64,000 nucleotides of DNA from Anthonomus grandis grandis (taxonomy: Eukaryota > Arthropoda > Insecta > Coleoptera > Curculionidae), in assembly GCF_022605725.1 (NCBI RefSeq), contig NC_065554.1, forward strand, positions 25,253,100-25,317,099, in the 5' to 3' direction. Positions 34,430-46,934 of the stretch are shown one piece after another. Every line of letters starts with the position of its first letter. Position 1 is the first letter of the stretch. A program made the position numbers and the translations under genes. Below the pieces are notes generated by a model. It saw nothing but the letters and a program-made list of their open reading frames with translations, was not told the origin of the DNA and ran no database searches.

Positions 34430-36750
34430 TACAGTTTAACAAAATTATAGATATATAGGGGTATGTAATAAAATAACTAGCCGTTCGTCCTCAGAAATCA
34501 ATAGACTTAGAAGTATATCTATACTGCAAGAAATGCATCGACCGTTTTGAATTGTTGTGTTTTACGGACCTTTAAAACAATTTTCCCAAAAAAACTAATG
34601 AGTCTTCTATAACACCTCAATTACCTGGATGAAATTAAAAAAAAGTTTTCGTACTTAAAAGCGACCTAAACTGCTTGGAAGAAATCAAAACTGACTTTTA
34701 CTTATTGAATTTATATTGCAAAAATATATATATTATAAAATATGTTTGCTATTCAAACTAATATAACAAAATAATAAATATATAGGAGTTCCTAATAAAA
34801 TAACTAGTGGGTCGTCCTCAGATATCGACAGATCTAGAAGCGGTATATCTAAACCGCAAGAAATGCGTTCACCCTTTGAAACTATTTTTTCTGAACCATT
34901 TAAATCGTTTTTCCAAAGAAACTTTTATGCGTTTTCTCCTCATAGGACCGCAACTGCGCGAAAGAAACTTTTCCTTCTAAAGAGCGGCCTAAATTGCTTC
35001 GAAGAAATCAAAACTAAGCTAACTCTCAACTACTGGTATTTATAGTAAGAATACGTTTGTTTTTTCAATAAAAAAAATAAAATAATAGATATGTAGGAGT
35101 TTCTAATAAAATAACTAGTGGTTCATCCTCAGAAATCGACAGATTTAGAAGCCTTATATCGAACAAACGCAAATAATGAAGATGCATTTACTCTTTTGAA
35201 TTCTGGTATTTCCTGAAGGCTTTTTGAAGAAATTAAAGAAAAAACTCTTCAAAGAACTCTGGACAGTTATTTTGCCACTTGCCCAAAAGCGAATTTCTTG
35301 AGTTTAGATAAATTTGTTTAATAAATGTATTTGCTTAATCAATAAATATTTAGGAATAAAAAAACTAGAGGGTCATTCTCATAAATCGATATATTTTGAA
35401 GTGGTAATCTTATGAAATGACGGATGCATCCAATTTAGTTCCCAGACCCTTTAAACGCTTAAATTCTCAAAAAAGAAACGTTTGTTCAAACATTTTTCTA
35501 AAACTTGTATTTGGTTTATAAATTAAAAAAGTTTTTCTGTCTAAAACCGACTTAAACTGCTCAAAGGAATCAAAACGGGCCTCAAGTACTTAGATTTACA
35601 GATAAAAATAAGTTTGCTTTAAAAAAATATATAGGAGTAAATAAAATAAAATAACTAGTGGTCCGTCCTCCGAAATCCATAGATTTAGTCGTAAAACTCG
35701 ACCACAATGACCTTTTTGGAATTCTTGTGTTTTTTGAACCTTTTAAACAATTTTCCCAAAGTAAATTTTATAAGTTTTCTCCTATAGGACCTCACTTGCC
35801 TAGAAGAAATTAAAAAAAAAAAAAAAACATTTCCTACTTAAAAGACTTCAGCTACTCAAATAAAAAAAACCAAAATAATAAATATATAGGAGTTCCTAAA
35901 AAAATAACTAGTGGTTGATCCTCAGAAATCAACAGATTAAAAAGTCGTACTTGTCAACTGCTAGATATGACGAATGACATATTTTAAGTTTTCCCATATA
36001 GGAAGAAATCAAAATTGGCTTCATGTACTTAGATTTATATATAAATATAAGTTTGCTTAATAAAAAATATATATAGGAGCTCCTAATAAAATAACTAGTG
36101 GTTCGTCCTCCGAAATCAACAGATTTAGAAGTCGTGCATTTTAACTTCATGATATGACAAGTATCATAGTTTGCAGATTCACCTTTTTTGAATTCTCACG
36201 TTTTCTGGATTCAAAAAATTCATCACAAGTAAAAAAACAAAAACCGATTTTTTTTCTAATTTTCTCAAAAAAACTTTAATGTGTTTTCCCCTAGAAATCG
36301 TACATCTAAACTGCCTTGACTTTTTTGAATTCATGTGTTTTTAAACAATTGTCCCTTTTTAAATTAAAAAACAAAATATTAAATATAGAGGAGTTCTTAA
36401 TAAAATAACTAGTGGTTCGTCTTCAGAAAACAACAAATTTAGAAGTCGTACATCTAACCCGCAAGAATTGACGAATGCATCCACCCCCTTAAATTCTCGT
36501 ATTTCCTGGAGCCTTTTAGCTAAAAACAAAAACGACTTATCAAAAAAAATTCGAAGAAAAGTCCTCATTTGCCAGAAAAAAAAGACACTTGCTCAAAAGT
36601 GACTTTAACTATATACATCAGTTTAATGTTTAGTAAATTTACTTGCTTAGTTAATAAATATATAGGAGTACCTAATAAAATAACTAGAAGTTCGTCCTCA
36701 GTAGTCAACATATTTACTCACAACGTATAATGCTAAACCGCAAGAAATGA
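34430..36750 (+). repeat. Degenerate tandem repeat, ~190-330-bp units, 9 copies
   Basis: Core AATATATAGGAGTTCCTAAT, AAAATAACTAGTGGTTCGTC and CTCAGAAATCGACAGATTTA, with AAATAACTAG at about 34471, 34798, 35108, 35359 (changed), 35648, 35902, 36088, 36403 and 36678. Steps vary from 186 to 327, so the spacer after the core has changed in length while the core stayed recognisable. The small open frames within are not genes. Confidence 0.88.
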
Positions 36751-36759
36751 CGGATGCAT

Positions 36760-37000
36760 CCAATTATATTACGTTTCCAAAGTATCCTCGGTTTAAGCTC
36801 GGCAACTGCCAAAATATATGGGCGGGAAGGTAAACTTGAACTAGTCAACAATCCAGATCCCGGAATATCCATATTTCGCATTATTGCTGCGAAGTTTGCA
36901 CGCGCGGTTTCCAAATTCTGACATTGCGGTTAAGAGTTCAACTTGCTCTCTTCGTATATACCAAAACGGTTTAATAAATTGATTTAATATGTGCGGAAGT
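36760..37000. other. Short GC-elevated island
   Basis: Mixed-composition sequence (GGGCGGGAAGG, TTTGCACGCGCGGTTTCC) between two unrelated repeat arrays. No coding evidence. Confidence 0.3.
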
Positions 37001-37339
37001 ATAGCAAAAAGTAAAAAAAAAATTGTTATTTTGCTTTAAAGTTTAAGGATAATTTTTTTGCAAAAATATTCATTGAATCTCAATTTCCTTAGAATGTTTC
37101 ATTTTTCCTCTCTACCTAAGTTGTCATTTTTCTATTAAATTAATTTTCTCATACAATATTTTAACAATTAAATTTATTAATTTTTGAGCAGTTTTCCTGA
37201 ATCTTAAATATATTATTATTATAGGGTTGTCACCCTATTGTGTTTACAAGAAAGTTAAAAAGCAACGAAAGACAAATATTAATCGACGATTTTCGATATT
37301 GATTAAAATAATTATTAAATGTTAATTGAGATTCAAAAT

Positions 37340-38660
37340 GAAAAAAAAAATTGTACACAATATTTGAAGTAAATCAGTAGAAAAGATTATTTACAGGTGA
37401 ACACTACTTCCATTTCAGGTATAATGAACTACAAGATATATCATTTACAGACTTTTCCAGACTATTCAGTAGTCCAAATTCCCTGGATAAGTCCCTTCTT
37501 TATTAAAATTAAAATTTTCTATTCAGAAAACTGACTTTACCGCTGTTAACATTTAATCTTTTACACACATCCAACTCCTCCAACCAACTAATTATTTTTC
37601 CGTTATAGTTTTGCATTTGAACATTATTGGATTTATTACTGAGATCGTTTTAGAAATATTCCACTTATCGGTCTTCCCAGAACGTTTTTTTTTTCTTACT
37701 TATGTTAGAAAATATCATCCTTCTAAGAAGTTTCATATCTGAAAAGAATCAGCAGAGAAGATTGTTTACAGGTGTAAACTCCTCCCATTTCAGCTACAAT
37801 GAACGACAAGATATATCATTTACAGACTTTTCCAGACTATTCAGTATTACAAATTCCCTGGATAAGCCCCTTCTTCATTAAAATTAAAATTTATTATTCA
37901 GAAAACTAACTCTGCCCTTGTTAACCTTTAATCTTTTACACACATCTAACAACCAACAAAGCTATTTTTCATTCATGGCTTTGCAATTGAATATTATGGG
38001 ATTTCCTACAAAAACCATCTTACAATTGTTTCACCTATTGGCCTTTCCAGATTACTTTGTGCATTCGCTATTTATGTTAGAGAACCAAAGATCATCCTTC
38101 TAAGGAGTGTCACCATTAAAGTAAATTAGCAGCAAAGATTGCTTGCAGCTGAACACCACTTCCCTTTCAGCTATAATGATCTCCAAAATATGCCATTTAC
38201 ACACCATTCCAGGCTATTCGGTATTCTAAATTATCTGGATAAGGCTCTTTTTCATTAAAATTAAAATTTCTTTTTCATCAAATTGACTCTACCGTCGCTT
38301 ACTTTTCATCTTTCATACACATCCAACTCCTTTAACCAACAAAACAATTTTTCCTTCATGGGCTTGCAATTGAGCATTATTCGATTTGTTACTGAGAATA
38401 TTGTAAGCATTTTCAGTACATTTTGTGTTCCCATTTATGTTAGAAAACATCATCCTTCCAAGGATATTCGTATTCGAAGTAAATCAGCAGCAAAGGTTGA
38501 TTGCACGTGAACACTTTTCTCATTTCAGCTACAATGATCTCTAACATATGCGATTTACACACCTTTCCAGACTATTCAGTATTCTAAATTCTCTGGATAA
38601 GGTTTTTCCCATTAAAATGTAAATTTATTGTTCATAAAACTGACTCTACCTCTTATAAGA
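37340..38660 (+). repeat. ~370-bp tandem repeat, about 3.5 copies
   Basis: The block TTTACAGGTGAACACTACTT, CCATTTCAGCTACAATGA and CTTTTCCAGACTATTCAGTA begins at about 37391, 37766, 38143 and 38501 (steps 375, 377 and 358). Each unit continues with TTTACACACATCCAACTCC and ATGTTAGAAAACATCATCC. Small open frames at 37918 and 38283 lie in the same phase of two units and are repeat by-products. Confidence 0.9.
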
Positions 38661-39710
38661 TACAATCTTTCTCTGAATTCAAATATCTTAATTTTAATTT
38701 TGTTTTGAAAATTCTCTTTATTTAAAATTAAAAAAAGGTAATTTTTTCTATTACTTTTCATTTTATTTAACTTAATATTAAGTAGTAAATAAATAAAATT
38801 ACTCATATCTATGATTTAAATATTTCCAGAATTCACCTTTTGTTAAGTTAACCTTTCCTTATTTCATTTAATCTTAATTAAAAATAATTATTTTGGTAAA
38901 CATGTTTTAAATTAAGTCGTAGCTTATAAAATTTCACGATTTTTGTACTCTTTGTAACAATTTTTTAACTATTTTAATTTCTTATAATAAGAAAACGACT
39001 ACGTCTTTATTACTTTCATTATTCTGCTTCATATTATTTAATTTCTATAAACTTAATATCAAATTAAATTAAATTTTTTTTAATTAAATAATTCAGAGGA
39101 ATTAATTTTTTTTTTATTTAGAAAGATTAAATTTTAATTATTTTACTTAATTAAAAAAATATATTTTTTTTTCGTTAATTTTAAATTGCCTATTTAAAAC
39201 TCCAAAATTTATTTTGAAAAAAAAAACAATTATTATTACTACTATTAAAATATTTCAGTTTGATGTTTACTTAACCGATTTTCTATAATTATTTCATTTT
39301 AATTGTTCATTAAACGTTTCATTTTTAACTTACTCTCTTAATTATTTTTTTAAGATATCTTCCATTTAATTAAATCAACCTTAATTTTAAATAATTTTCA
39401 AATGTCACTTTAACAAGCATATTTTTGTTGAAAACCCAGTTTACAAAATATAAGAATTTATTTTAAGTCCAATAGGTCCAATAGTCCAATACACCCAAAA
39501 AATTACAATATAGAATATAATAACATTACTGAAATATATACCTAAGAAATGTTTATGAATGAGCACATTTCTAAATATCTATTTGCTTTATTTAGTCAAG
39601 TCTTGAGCAACTGCTGAATATTTTAGTAAAAAATCACTTAGTAATCTCATGTGACAGCAACGAAATCTGTCTTAAAACAATAACTGTTTACATTTTCCAT
39701 TTGAGATGTT
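38660..39710. other. Very AT-rich stretch, nothing recognised
   Basis: A/T runs without a clear unit. No gene seen. Confidence 0.4.
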
Positions 39711-39719
39711 AAACCGGCA

Positions 39720-40345
39720 CATCAGCATTTTTCTTCCGAAAAACCCCGCGTCAAGAATTGTAAAATATGCAGGGAAAATTTAAATCTCATAAAACATTTT
39801 ATTTATCCCGGTTATCCCGGAGCGAAATCCATTATCCGGGAATAAAATATTCAGTGACAGTTTTTTTTTCCCATCCACGTTCCTTTATTTTATCGGGATC
39901 CTTTTTGCTTTTATTAGCGCGGACGGTTTTTCCGGAAAATAGGAAAATACTTCGGGCTACGACAACTGTCTGGAAGATGAGCCTTTTACAAGTTAAAAAT
40001 TTATATGCATTTCTTTTGATCATTGAAAGAGACTGGGAAATACGTAAATCATATAATAAAGCAAGTCAATCAAAATGTTCCGGCCTGCCATTAATCCTAA
40101 TTAATTATCCCCTAAACAAACTCGAATTAACCAAAAACAATAAACAAAATACTTTCGAATCACCCAGGGCGTTATGTCGGAATAAAGGGGGGCGAAAATT
40201 AATTTCAAAGTATCCAAAGGAGCCAACCTGGAAGATATTAGACTTAAATTCCCTTTTAGGTTGCTTTATACAAACAAACATCTTGTTTGGATGGATGGGG
40301 GAGGATTTGCCTAAGGCTTTGTAAAAAAAACACTTACCCAAACTT
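39720..40345. other. GC-elevated island with a 185-codon open frame of unknown meaning
   Basis: The plus frame 39767-40324 is the longest open frame of the window. Its product is basic and without recognisable domain, signal peptide or repeat. The opposite strand is also open in pieces (39832-40023, 40105-40341), which is typical of composition effects. The DNA has short inverted words (TTATCCCGG, ATTATCCGGG). I consider a conserved noncoding element more likely than a gene. Confidence 0.25.
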
Positions 40346-40364
40346 TCTAGTACGCTAAATGAAT

Positions 40365-40395
40365 GCTTACCTGAAACAAAATACAGACATTTGTT
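40365..40395 (-). promoter_or_regulatory. Candidate recursive splice site
   Basis: Minus strand: TCTGTATTTTGTTTCAG directly followed by GTAAGC (CAG at 40371-40373, GTAAGC at 40365-40370). A second donor-like GGGTAAGTG lies 33 bases further on (about 40332-40337), so the pair could also delimit a tiny recursive-splicing exon. Confidence 0.3.
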
Positions 40396-40760
40396 ATTTA
40401 TGTATTAAGTGAGTTAAAGCTCAAATATTATGAAATAGGCCATTAAAAATGTAATTTAAATAACAATGGCACTTTCAAAAATACACGTCGCCTTTTATAT
40501 AAAATTAATACAGCAGCTATCAGTCTTGACAATGATTACGCTCGTAATTTAATCGATAATATGAAATAAATTAATTATTAAGTAATGGCCGTTTACCCAC
40601 TTTCATTTTCATGACCGTCGACTAGCGTATTAGAGACTGTTGGTTTTAGTTAATTAAAATGTATAGTTCTTATTAAATAGATATTCTTTGTTGGTTTTTT
40701 AAAATTTTAATTGTATAGTTTGTTTTAAATTTATGGGACAATTGGCTCCTACTGGATATT
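40395..40760. other. No recognised feature
   Basis: AT-rich sequence before the first CAGGCA-array motif. Confidence 0.4.
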
Positions 40761-43700
40761 TAAAAAGAAGTCTTCCAGGCATTTAATTCAATTAATTAAT
40801 TAAATTGAATCTCGTAATTGCCAAAAGTAGAGGAAAAAAACGAAACTGATGCCTGGAATACAAGAAAAATTGAAACTTTAACTTTAACTGCTTAAAACTT
40901 GCCTGAAACTTAAATAAAAAAACAATTTTAGCTATTTCAGGTTAATTTGCCTAAAATTAAAAAAAAAGATCCTCCCAACTGCACTGAATGAACATTAGGG
41001 AAACCATAAGTAACTATCCAAAAAATCATATATTAACTGCTAGAAATTAAAACTATATTAATAGCAAACTGCTTGAATTTAAAAATAATTAACTTAGAAC
41101 TCAGAGGCTGCCACAAATGAAAAATTAATACTGAAAAAAAAATCTTTAAACCCAAAAAATTGCCACTAAATTATTTAAAATAAGACTAAATATTCTGCTA
41201 AAACTGCCTGAATTAAAACAATAAATTAAAGCCGCTATAATCTGCTTTAAATAAAAACTACTGCTCTAGTGTCTGAAATTAAAAAAAAAATTCCAACTAC
41301 TTGAAATTTGTAAATAACTTGTCTATATAGAATTGAAAGAAATTCTTGTTTTAACTGCCGTGAATAAGAATTGATGCTATGGATATATTAAAATATGAGA
41401 AAAATAATTCAACTACCTAAAATCATAAAATTACTCAGCAGTAAAGATATTTAATCAATTTAATAATTAACTGATAGCATGATTAGATAAAATTAAAAAA
41501 AAGTAATTTAGGGTCCAACTGTCTAGAATTTAAATAGCGGATAATAAAAAATTATTTAATCGATGACAAAATTTAAAAAAATAATTAATTCAGGATTAAA
41601 ATGAAAAAAAATAATTAAGAACTCAACTGGTTTAAATATACTCGTTGGCCTAAAATTGGAAAAAAAAATTGTCTAAACTGACTGAAATAGTTAAATTAGA
41701 CGTCTAAATAAAAGCGAAATTAATTCTTGTTTCAAGTGCCTGAAATAGCTATTAAATTGAAATAAAATGAAAAAATATAAAATACTTGACTAAAACTGCC
41801 TAAAATCCCGAGGTCAACTGCCTGGAATTATAAAATGACTCGACAGACTAAAATTGGAAAAATGTTATCTCAACTGCCTGAAATTACAAAATTACTAGGT
41901 TTTGAAGAATTTTCAAAAATTCCTATTTTAGCTGCGCTAAATAAAAACAAATTTAACGATGACTATGATTAAAAAAATTATTAATCCTAAATTAAAATAT
42001 TAAAAAAAAAAATTGATGGTTTAAAGGTGTAAAAATCTTATAGCAATTGCTCGACACTATTTTGAAAAAAATATTATTTCAACTGCCGAAAACAAAAAAT
42101 AAATTAATCATTGGCTACAATAAAAAAAATAATATATAATAAAAATAATAATAATAATCCAGGATTAAAATTTCAAAAAATTAATCTAGGGCTGAACTGC
42201 TTTAATTTTTTTTTTCAATACTCAATAGTCCAAAATGGTAAAAAACTTTAATTAATTAATTTAATTCTATTATAGCTATTTAAGGTTAATTTGCCTACAA
42301 TTGAAAAAAAAAACCTTCTTCCCAACTGCACTGAATGAACAACATTAAGGAAACCATAAGTAACTATTTAAAAAATCATATTTTTACTGCCAGGAATAGG
42401 AACTGTATCAATCAATATCAAATCGCCTGAAATAAATAATAAATAAAGCTGCTATTATCTGCTTTAAAAAAAGAAAATAAAAACTGCTGCTCTAGTGCCT
42501 AAAATAAAAAAAAAAATAATCCCAACTACTTGAAATTTGTAAATAACTTAACCTAAGATATTTAATCTCAACTCAACTGACAGGCATAAAAATTAAATTA
42601 ATTGATGGCATGATTAGATAAAATAAAAAAAAGTAATTTAGGGTCCAACTGCCTAGAATTTAAAAAGCGTATAATGAAAAATTATTTAATTCATGACAAA
42701 ATTTTAAAAAATAATTAATTTAGGATTAAAATTAAAAAAATAATTCGGAGTCAACTGGTTTCAATAAATATACTCGTTGGCCCAAAAATGTCTCAACTGA
42801 CTGAAATAGTTAAATTAGACGTCTATAGAAAAGCGAAATTAATTCTTGTTTCAAGTGCCTGAAATAGCTATTAAATTGAAATAAAATGAAAAAATATAAA
42901 ATACTTGACTACAACTGCCTAAAATCCAGAGGTCAACTGCCTGGAATTATAAAATGATGCGACAGACTAAAATTGGAAAAATGTTGTCTCAACTGCCTAA
43001 AATTACTAAATTACTTGGTTTTAAAGAATTCTCAAAAATTCCTATTTTAGCTACGCTAAATAAGCCCAAATTTAACGACAACTATAATTAAAAAAAAACT
43101 GCTCTAAATAATTTTTTTTAAAAAATTGATGGTTTAAAGGTGTAAAAATCTTATAGCAATTGCCTGAAATTATTTTGAAAAAAAAATTATTTCAACTGCC
43201 GAAAACAGAAAATAAATTAATCATTGGCTACAATAAAAAAATAATATATAATAAAAATAAAAATAATAATAACAATCCAGGATTAAAATTTCAAAAAATT
43301 AATCTAGGGCTGAACTGCTTTAATATTTTTTTTCAATACTCAATAGTCTAAAATGGTAAAAAACTTTAATTAATTAATTTAATTCCAAAAGTAGAGAAAA
43401 AACACACGAAACTGATGCCTGAAATACAAGAAAAATTGAAAGTTGTTCTTAAACTGCCTAAAACTTGACTAAAATTCGATCTGAACTGTCTGAAACTTAA
43501 ATAAAAAACTATTTCAGCTATTTAAGGTTAATTTGCCTAAAATTGAAAAAAAAAGATTCTCCCAACTGCACTGAATGAACATTAAGGAAACCATAAGTAA
43601 CTATCTAAATAATCATATTTTTACTGCCAGAAATAGAAACTGTATTAATCAATATCAAATTGCCTGAAATAAATAATAAATAAAGCTGTTATAATCTGCT

Positions 43701-45850
43701 TTAAATAAAGAAAATAAAAACTACTGCCCTAGTGCCTAAAATGTAAAAAAAAATAGTCCCGACTACTTGAAATTTGTAAATTCTTGTTTTAACTGCCGTG
43801 AATGAGAATTGATGCTCTGGGTATTTTAAATTATGAGAAACATAATTCATAGTTTGACTACCTGAAGTCATAAAATAATTTAGCAATAAAGATATTTAGT
43901 CTCAACTAAACTGACAATAAAAATTAAATTAATTGATGGCATGATTAGATAAACTAAAAAAAAAAATTTAATGTCTAACTGCTTAGAATTTCAAGAGCGG
44001 ATAATGAAAAATTATTTAATCGATGACTAAATTTAAAAAATAATTAATTTAGGATTAAAATCAAAAAAATAATTCGGGACTCAACTGCTTTAAATATACT
44101 CGTTGGACTAAAATTGGAAAAATAAATTGTCTCAACTGACTAAAATAGTTAAATTAGACGTCTAAGTAAAACTGAAATTAATTCTTGTTTTAACTGCCTG
44201 AATTTCAGAGGTTAACTGCCTGGAATTATAAAATAACTCGACAGACTAAAGTTAGAAAAATGTTGTATTAACGGCCTGAAATTACAAAACTACTGCAAAA
44301 AAAATATGTGTATAATAAAAAATCAATTAATTGAAGTAAATTAAAAAAATAATTAATCCAAAATTAAAGCAAAAAAATTAATTTAGGACTCAACTGCTTT
44401 GAAAATACTCAATGACCTAAAATTCGAAAAAAAAATTATCTCAACTGACTAAAATATTAAAATTAGACGTCTAAGTAAAACTGAAATTCATTCTTGTTTT
44501 AACTGCCTAAAATAGACATTAGATTAAAAAAAAAATACCTGAACTGCCCGAAATCCATAGGTCAACTGCTTGGAATTATCAAATGACTCGACAGACTAAA
44601 ATTGGAAAAATGTTGTCTCAACTGCCTGAAATTATAGAATTACTCGGCTTTGAAGAATTTGCAAAAATTCTTATTTTAGCTGTGGTAAATAAAAATAAAT
44701 TAAACGATGAGTACTATTAAAAAAATAATTAATCCTAGATTAAAATGATTTTTTAATGTAGGGTTCAACTGCTTTAAAAAAATTCACGGTCTAAAAGTAT
44801 ACCAATCTTGTAGTAACTGCCTGAAAGTAAAATAAAAAAGCATCTTAGCTGCTTAAGAATAAAAAATAAATTAAACAATGACAGATTTTGGAAAAAAATA
44901 TTAATTGAACTGCGTTGAATATAAAAATAAATTAATCAATGGCTTCAATAGAAAAATTAATAATCCTGGATATATATATTTTTTAAATTAATCTAGAACG
45001 GCACTGCTTTAATTACTTTTTTTTAAATATCTGACGGTCTAAAATTGCGCAAAAAATCTCGCCTTAACTGCTGAAATATTTTAATTAATCAGTTGCGTTA
45101 GTGCAGAATTAAAATTAATTTTTGTTTTAATTGCCTAAAATATAGAATAAATTAATCTATAATACGAGTGTTTTAAATTTTGAAAAAATATTAAAAATCC
45201 AGGGCTCAACTGCCTAAGAGAATCAAATTAATTGACAGACTAATATTGAAAAAATCTTTACTTAACTACCTGGAATTACAGAGACAGCTCACTTTGCATC
45301 TTATTTCAATTGCGGATAATAAGAAATAATTTAATACAATATTAGGGTGAAATATAAGGAATCTATGAGGCAATCGCTAAAGCTGTAGTACATGACTGAA
45401 ACATACTCAAAACGTAACTCAACTGCAGTAAACAAAAATAAAGGAACTCATAGGTAACTGTGTAAAAATTCAACAAAATCATAGCTCAATTAACTATATT
45501 AATCAATGGCAAAGTGCCTGAAATTAATAATAATTAATCCAGAATTCAGTTGTCTGAAATGAGAAAATCACACTGCCTGAATTCAAAAAATAACTCCGCA
45601 AATCCGAAAACTTGCCACTTAAATTACTTAACGTTACAGTAAAAAAAAATCTTAATAAAACTGTCTTAAATAAAACAATAAATTAAAGATGCCTGAAATT
45701 TTTTAAAATTTTCAAATTAATCAACTGTGCAACGTTGAAATAAATTCTTGATTTGACTGCTTTAAATGGAAATTAAATTAATCAATTGCAGGTATATTAG
45801 ATTTTAAAAAATTACTTAGGACTTAACTACCTGAAATCATAAAAGTACGC
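40760..45850 (-). repeat. Array of the CAGGCA motif, mostly inverted (AACTGCCTGAAAT), with 1.2-1.35-kb higher-order repeats
   Basis: Tens of copies of AACTGCCTGAAATT or variants (CTGCCTAAAAT, CTGCTTTAAA, TTGCCTGAAAT), separated by 30-120 bases of A/T sequence, often ATTAAAAAAAATAATT. On the minus strand they read ATTTCAGGCAGTT. A higher-order unit is clear: AACTGCACTGAATGAACA with AAACCATAAGTAACTAT occurs at about 41001, 42351 and 43588 (steps 1350 and 1237), and a decayed copy near 45425. No coding potential. Confidence 0.9.
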
Positions 45851-45859
45851 AGCAGTAAG

Positions 45860-46520
45860 AAAAAGTCCCTCGTCAACAACAACAAACAAGCACAATAAAA
45901 ATAAAAATAAAAATGCAAAACGAAAATACCGAAAAAGAATTTAATAAAGCAAAAAAGAATAAGATAATTAAGAAGAAAACTACGAAAACAATACGCAGAA
46001 AAAAAAACAGTAAATGGAAGAAAGTAAATTAAATTTGTAACAGGAAAACAACAAATAAAATTACTGGGGTGGATGGTAAAATTTATGATAAATGCCAAGA
46101 TATTGTAGAGCAAATGAATCAAAATTTAAGTATTGGATCTAAATCAGTACACAGAATACAACAAAAGTAAAACGAAGTAAAAGGCATGAAAAACACTGCC
46201 TAAAATCGTTTGACCTAATATCGTAGATTTAGCATTTAATGATCCAACTAGCGGTTAATTTTTACCAGAATTAGGCTTGTAAAAATTAGTACTTATTAAA
46301 AAATGAACAAGACCATGTAAAAAACTATCGACTATTTTTTTTTAATCACCTTTCTTGGAAATAAAAGCTAAAATGATAAAGTCCATGGGCAGCACCTTCA
46401 AATTTGATAAAAATCAATGCGTATTGTTTCGTTCTCTCTCATTTATTTTTTACTTTGCTTTAAGTGTCTTTTTTATTTAATTATTCATAAACCACATGAT
46501 AATTAATTAATCTTTATTTT
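45860..46520. other. Mixed AT-rich stretch; possible relic of a helix-turn-helix protein
   Basis: Near 46070-46170 the plus frame reads GKIYDKCQDIVEQMNQNL then SIGSKSVHRIQQ, which looks like a transposase-type helix-turn-helix but is too short to assign. The rest is A-rich sequence. Confidence 0.2.
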
Positions 46521-46539
46521 ATTCACTTATAATAATTGT

Positions 46540-46930
46540 CACAACATTTCGTTACTTCTAATTATTTTGCATACAAAAGTCCGGCCGGTACAATACACGC
46601 ATTTTTTGGTAGTTTGTTCATATTTAACTCGACCTATCCTACGTTTTCTTACTCCCATGCTATTTTCCTAAACCCTATATTTTGCATGCTATTTCATTAT
46701 TGCGATATGCATCAACTATTCTTTGACGTAGATCGAAGATAGATTCTAGCTGGGTGACGTAGACTTTTTGTTTCAAGTAGCCCCATAAAAAAAAAGTCCA
46801 GAGGTGTAAGATCGGGCGATCTGGCTGGCCACACGATAGGCCTTCGACGACCAATCCACCGGTTAGGACAATTATTAGTCAAATAATCTCTAACATTTCT
46901 GATAAAGTGAGATGGTGCTCCATGTTGTTA
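46540..46930 (-). pseudogene. Mariner-type transposase relic, C-terminal catalytic part
   Basis: Minus strand from about 46925 reads HGAPSHFIRNVRDYL, then NRWIGRR, then PIVWPARSPDLTPLDFF. This is the second and third catalytic block of a mariner-type transposase. The block normally HDGAP has lost its aspartate codon. A frameshift in the T run near 46785 moves the frame, after which LWGYLKQKVYVTQLE and FDLRQRIVDAYRN follow, then a stop near 46670. The third catalytic D (SPD) is kept. No inverted ends were identified. It is a distinct copy from the element at 21064, with different sequence. Confidence 0.8.
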
Positions 46931-46934
46931 AAAA

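Noticed and set aside
37918..38510. Two small secreted-protein-like frames (61 and 75 codons)
   Set aside because: They occupy the same place in consecutive ~370-bp repeat units and differ by frameshifts, so they are by-products of the repeat.
45823..46122. 99-codon minus-strand membrane-protein-like frame
   Set aside because: Antisense of A-rich sequence, which always gives F/L/Y/I-rich frames. No homology seen.
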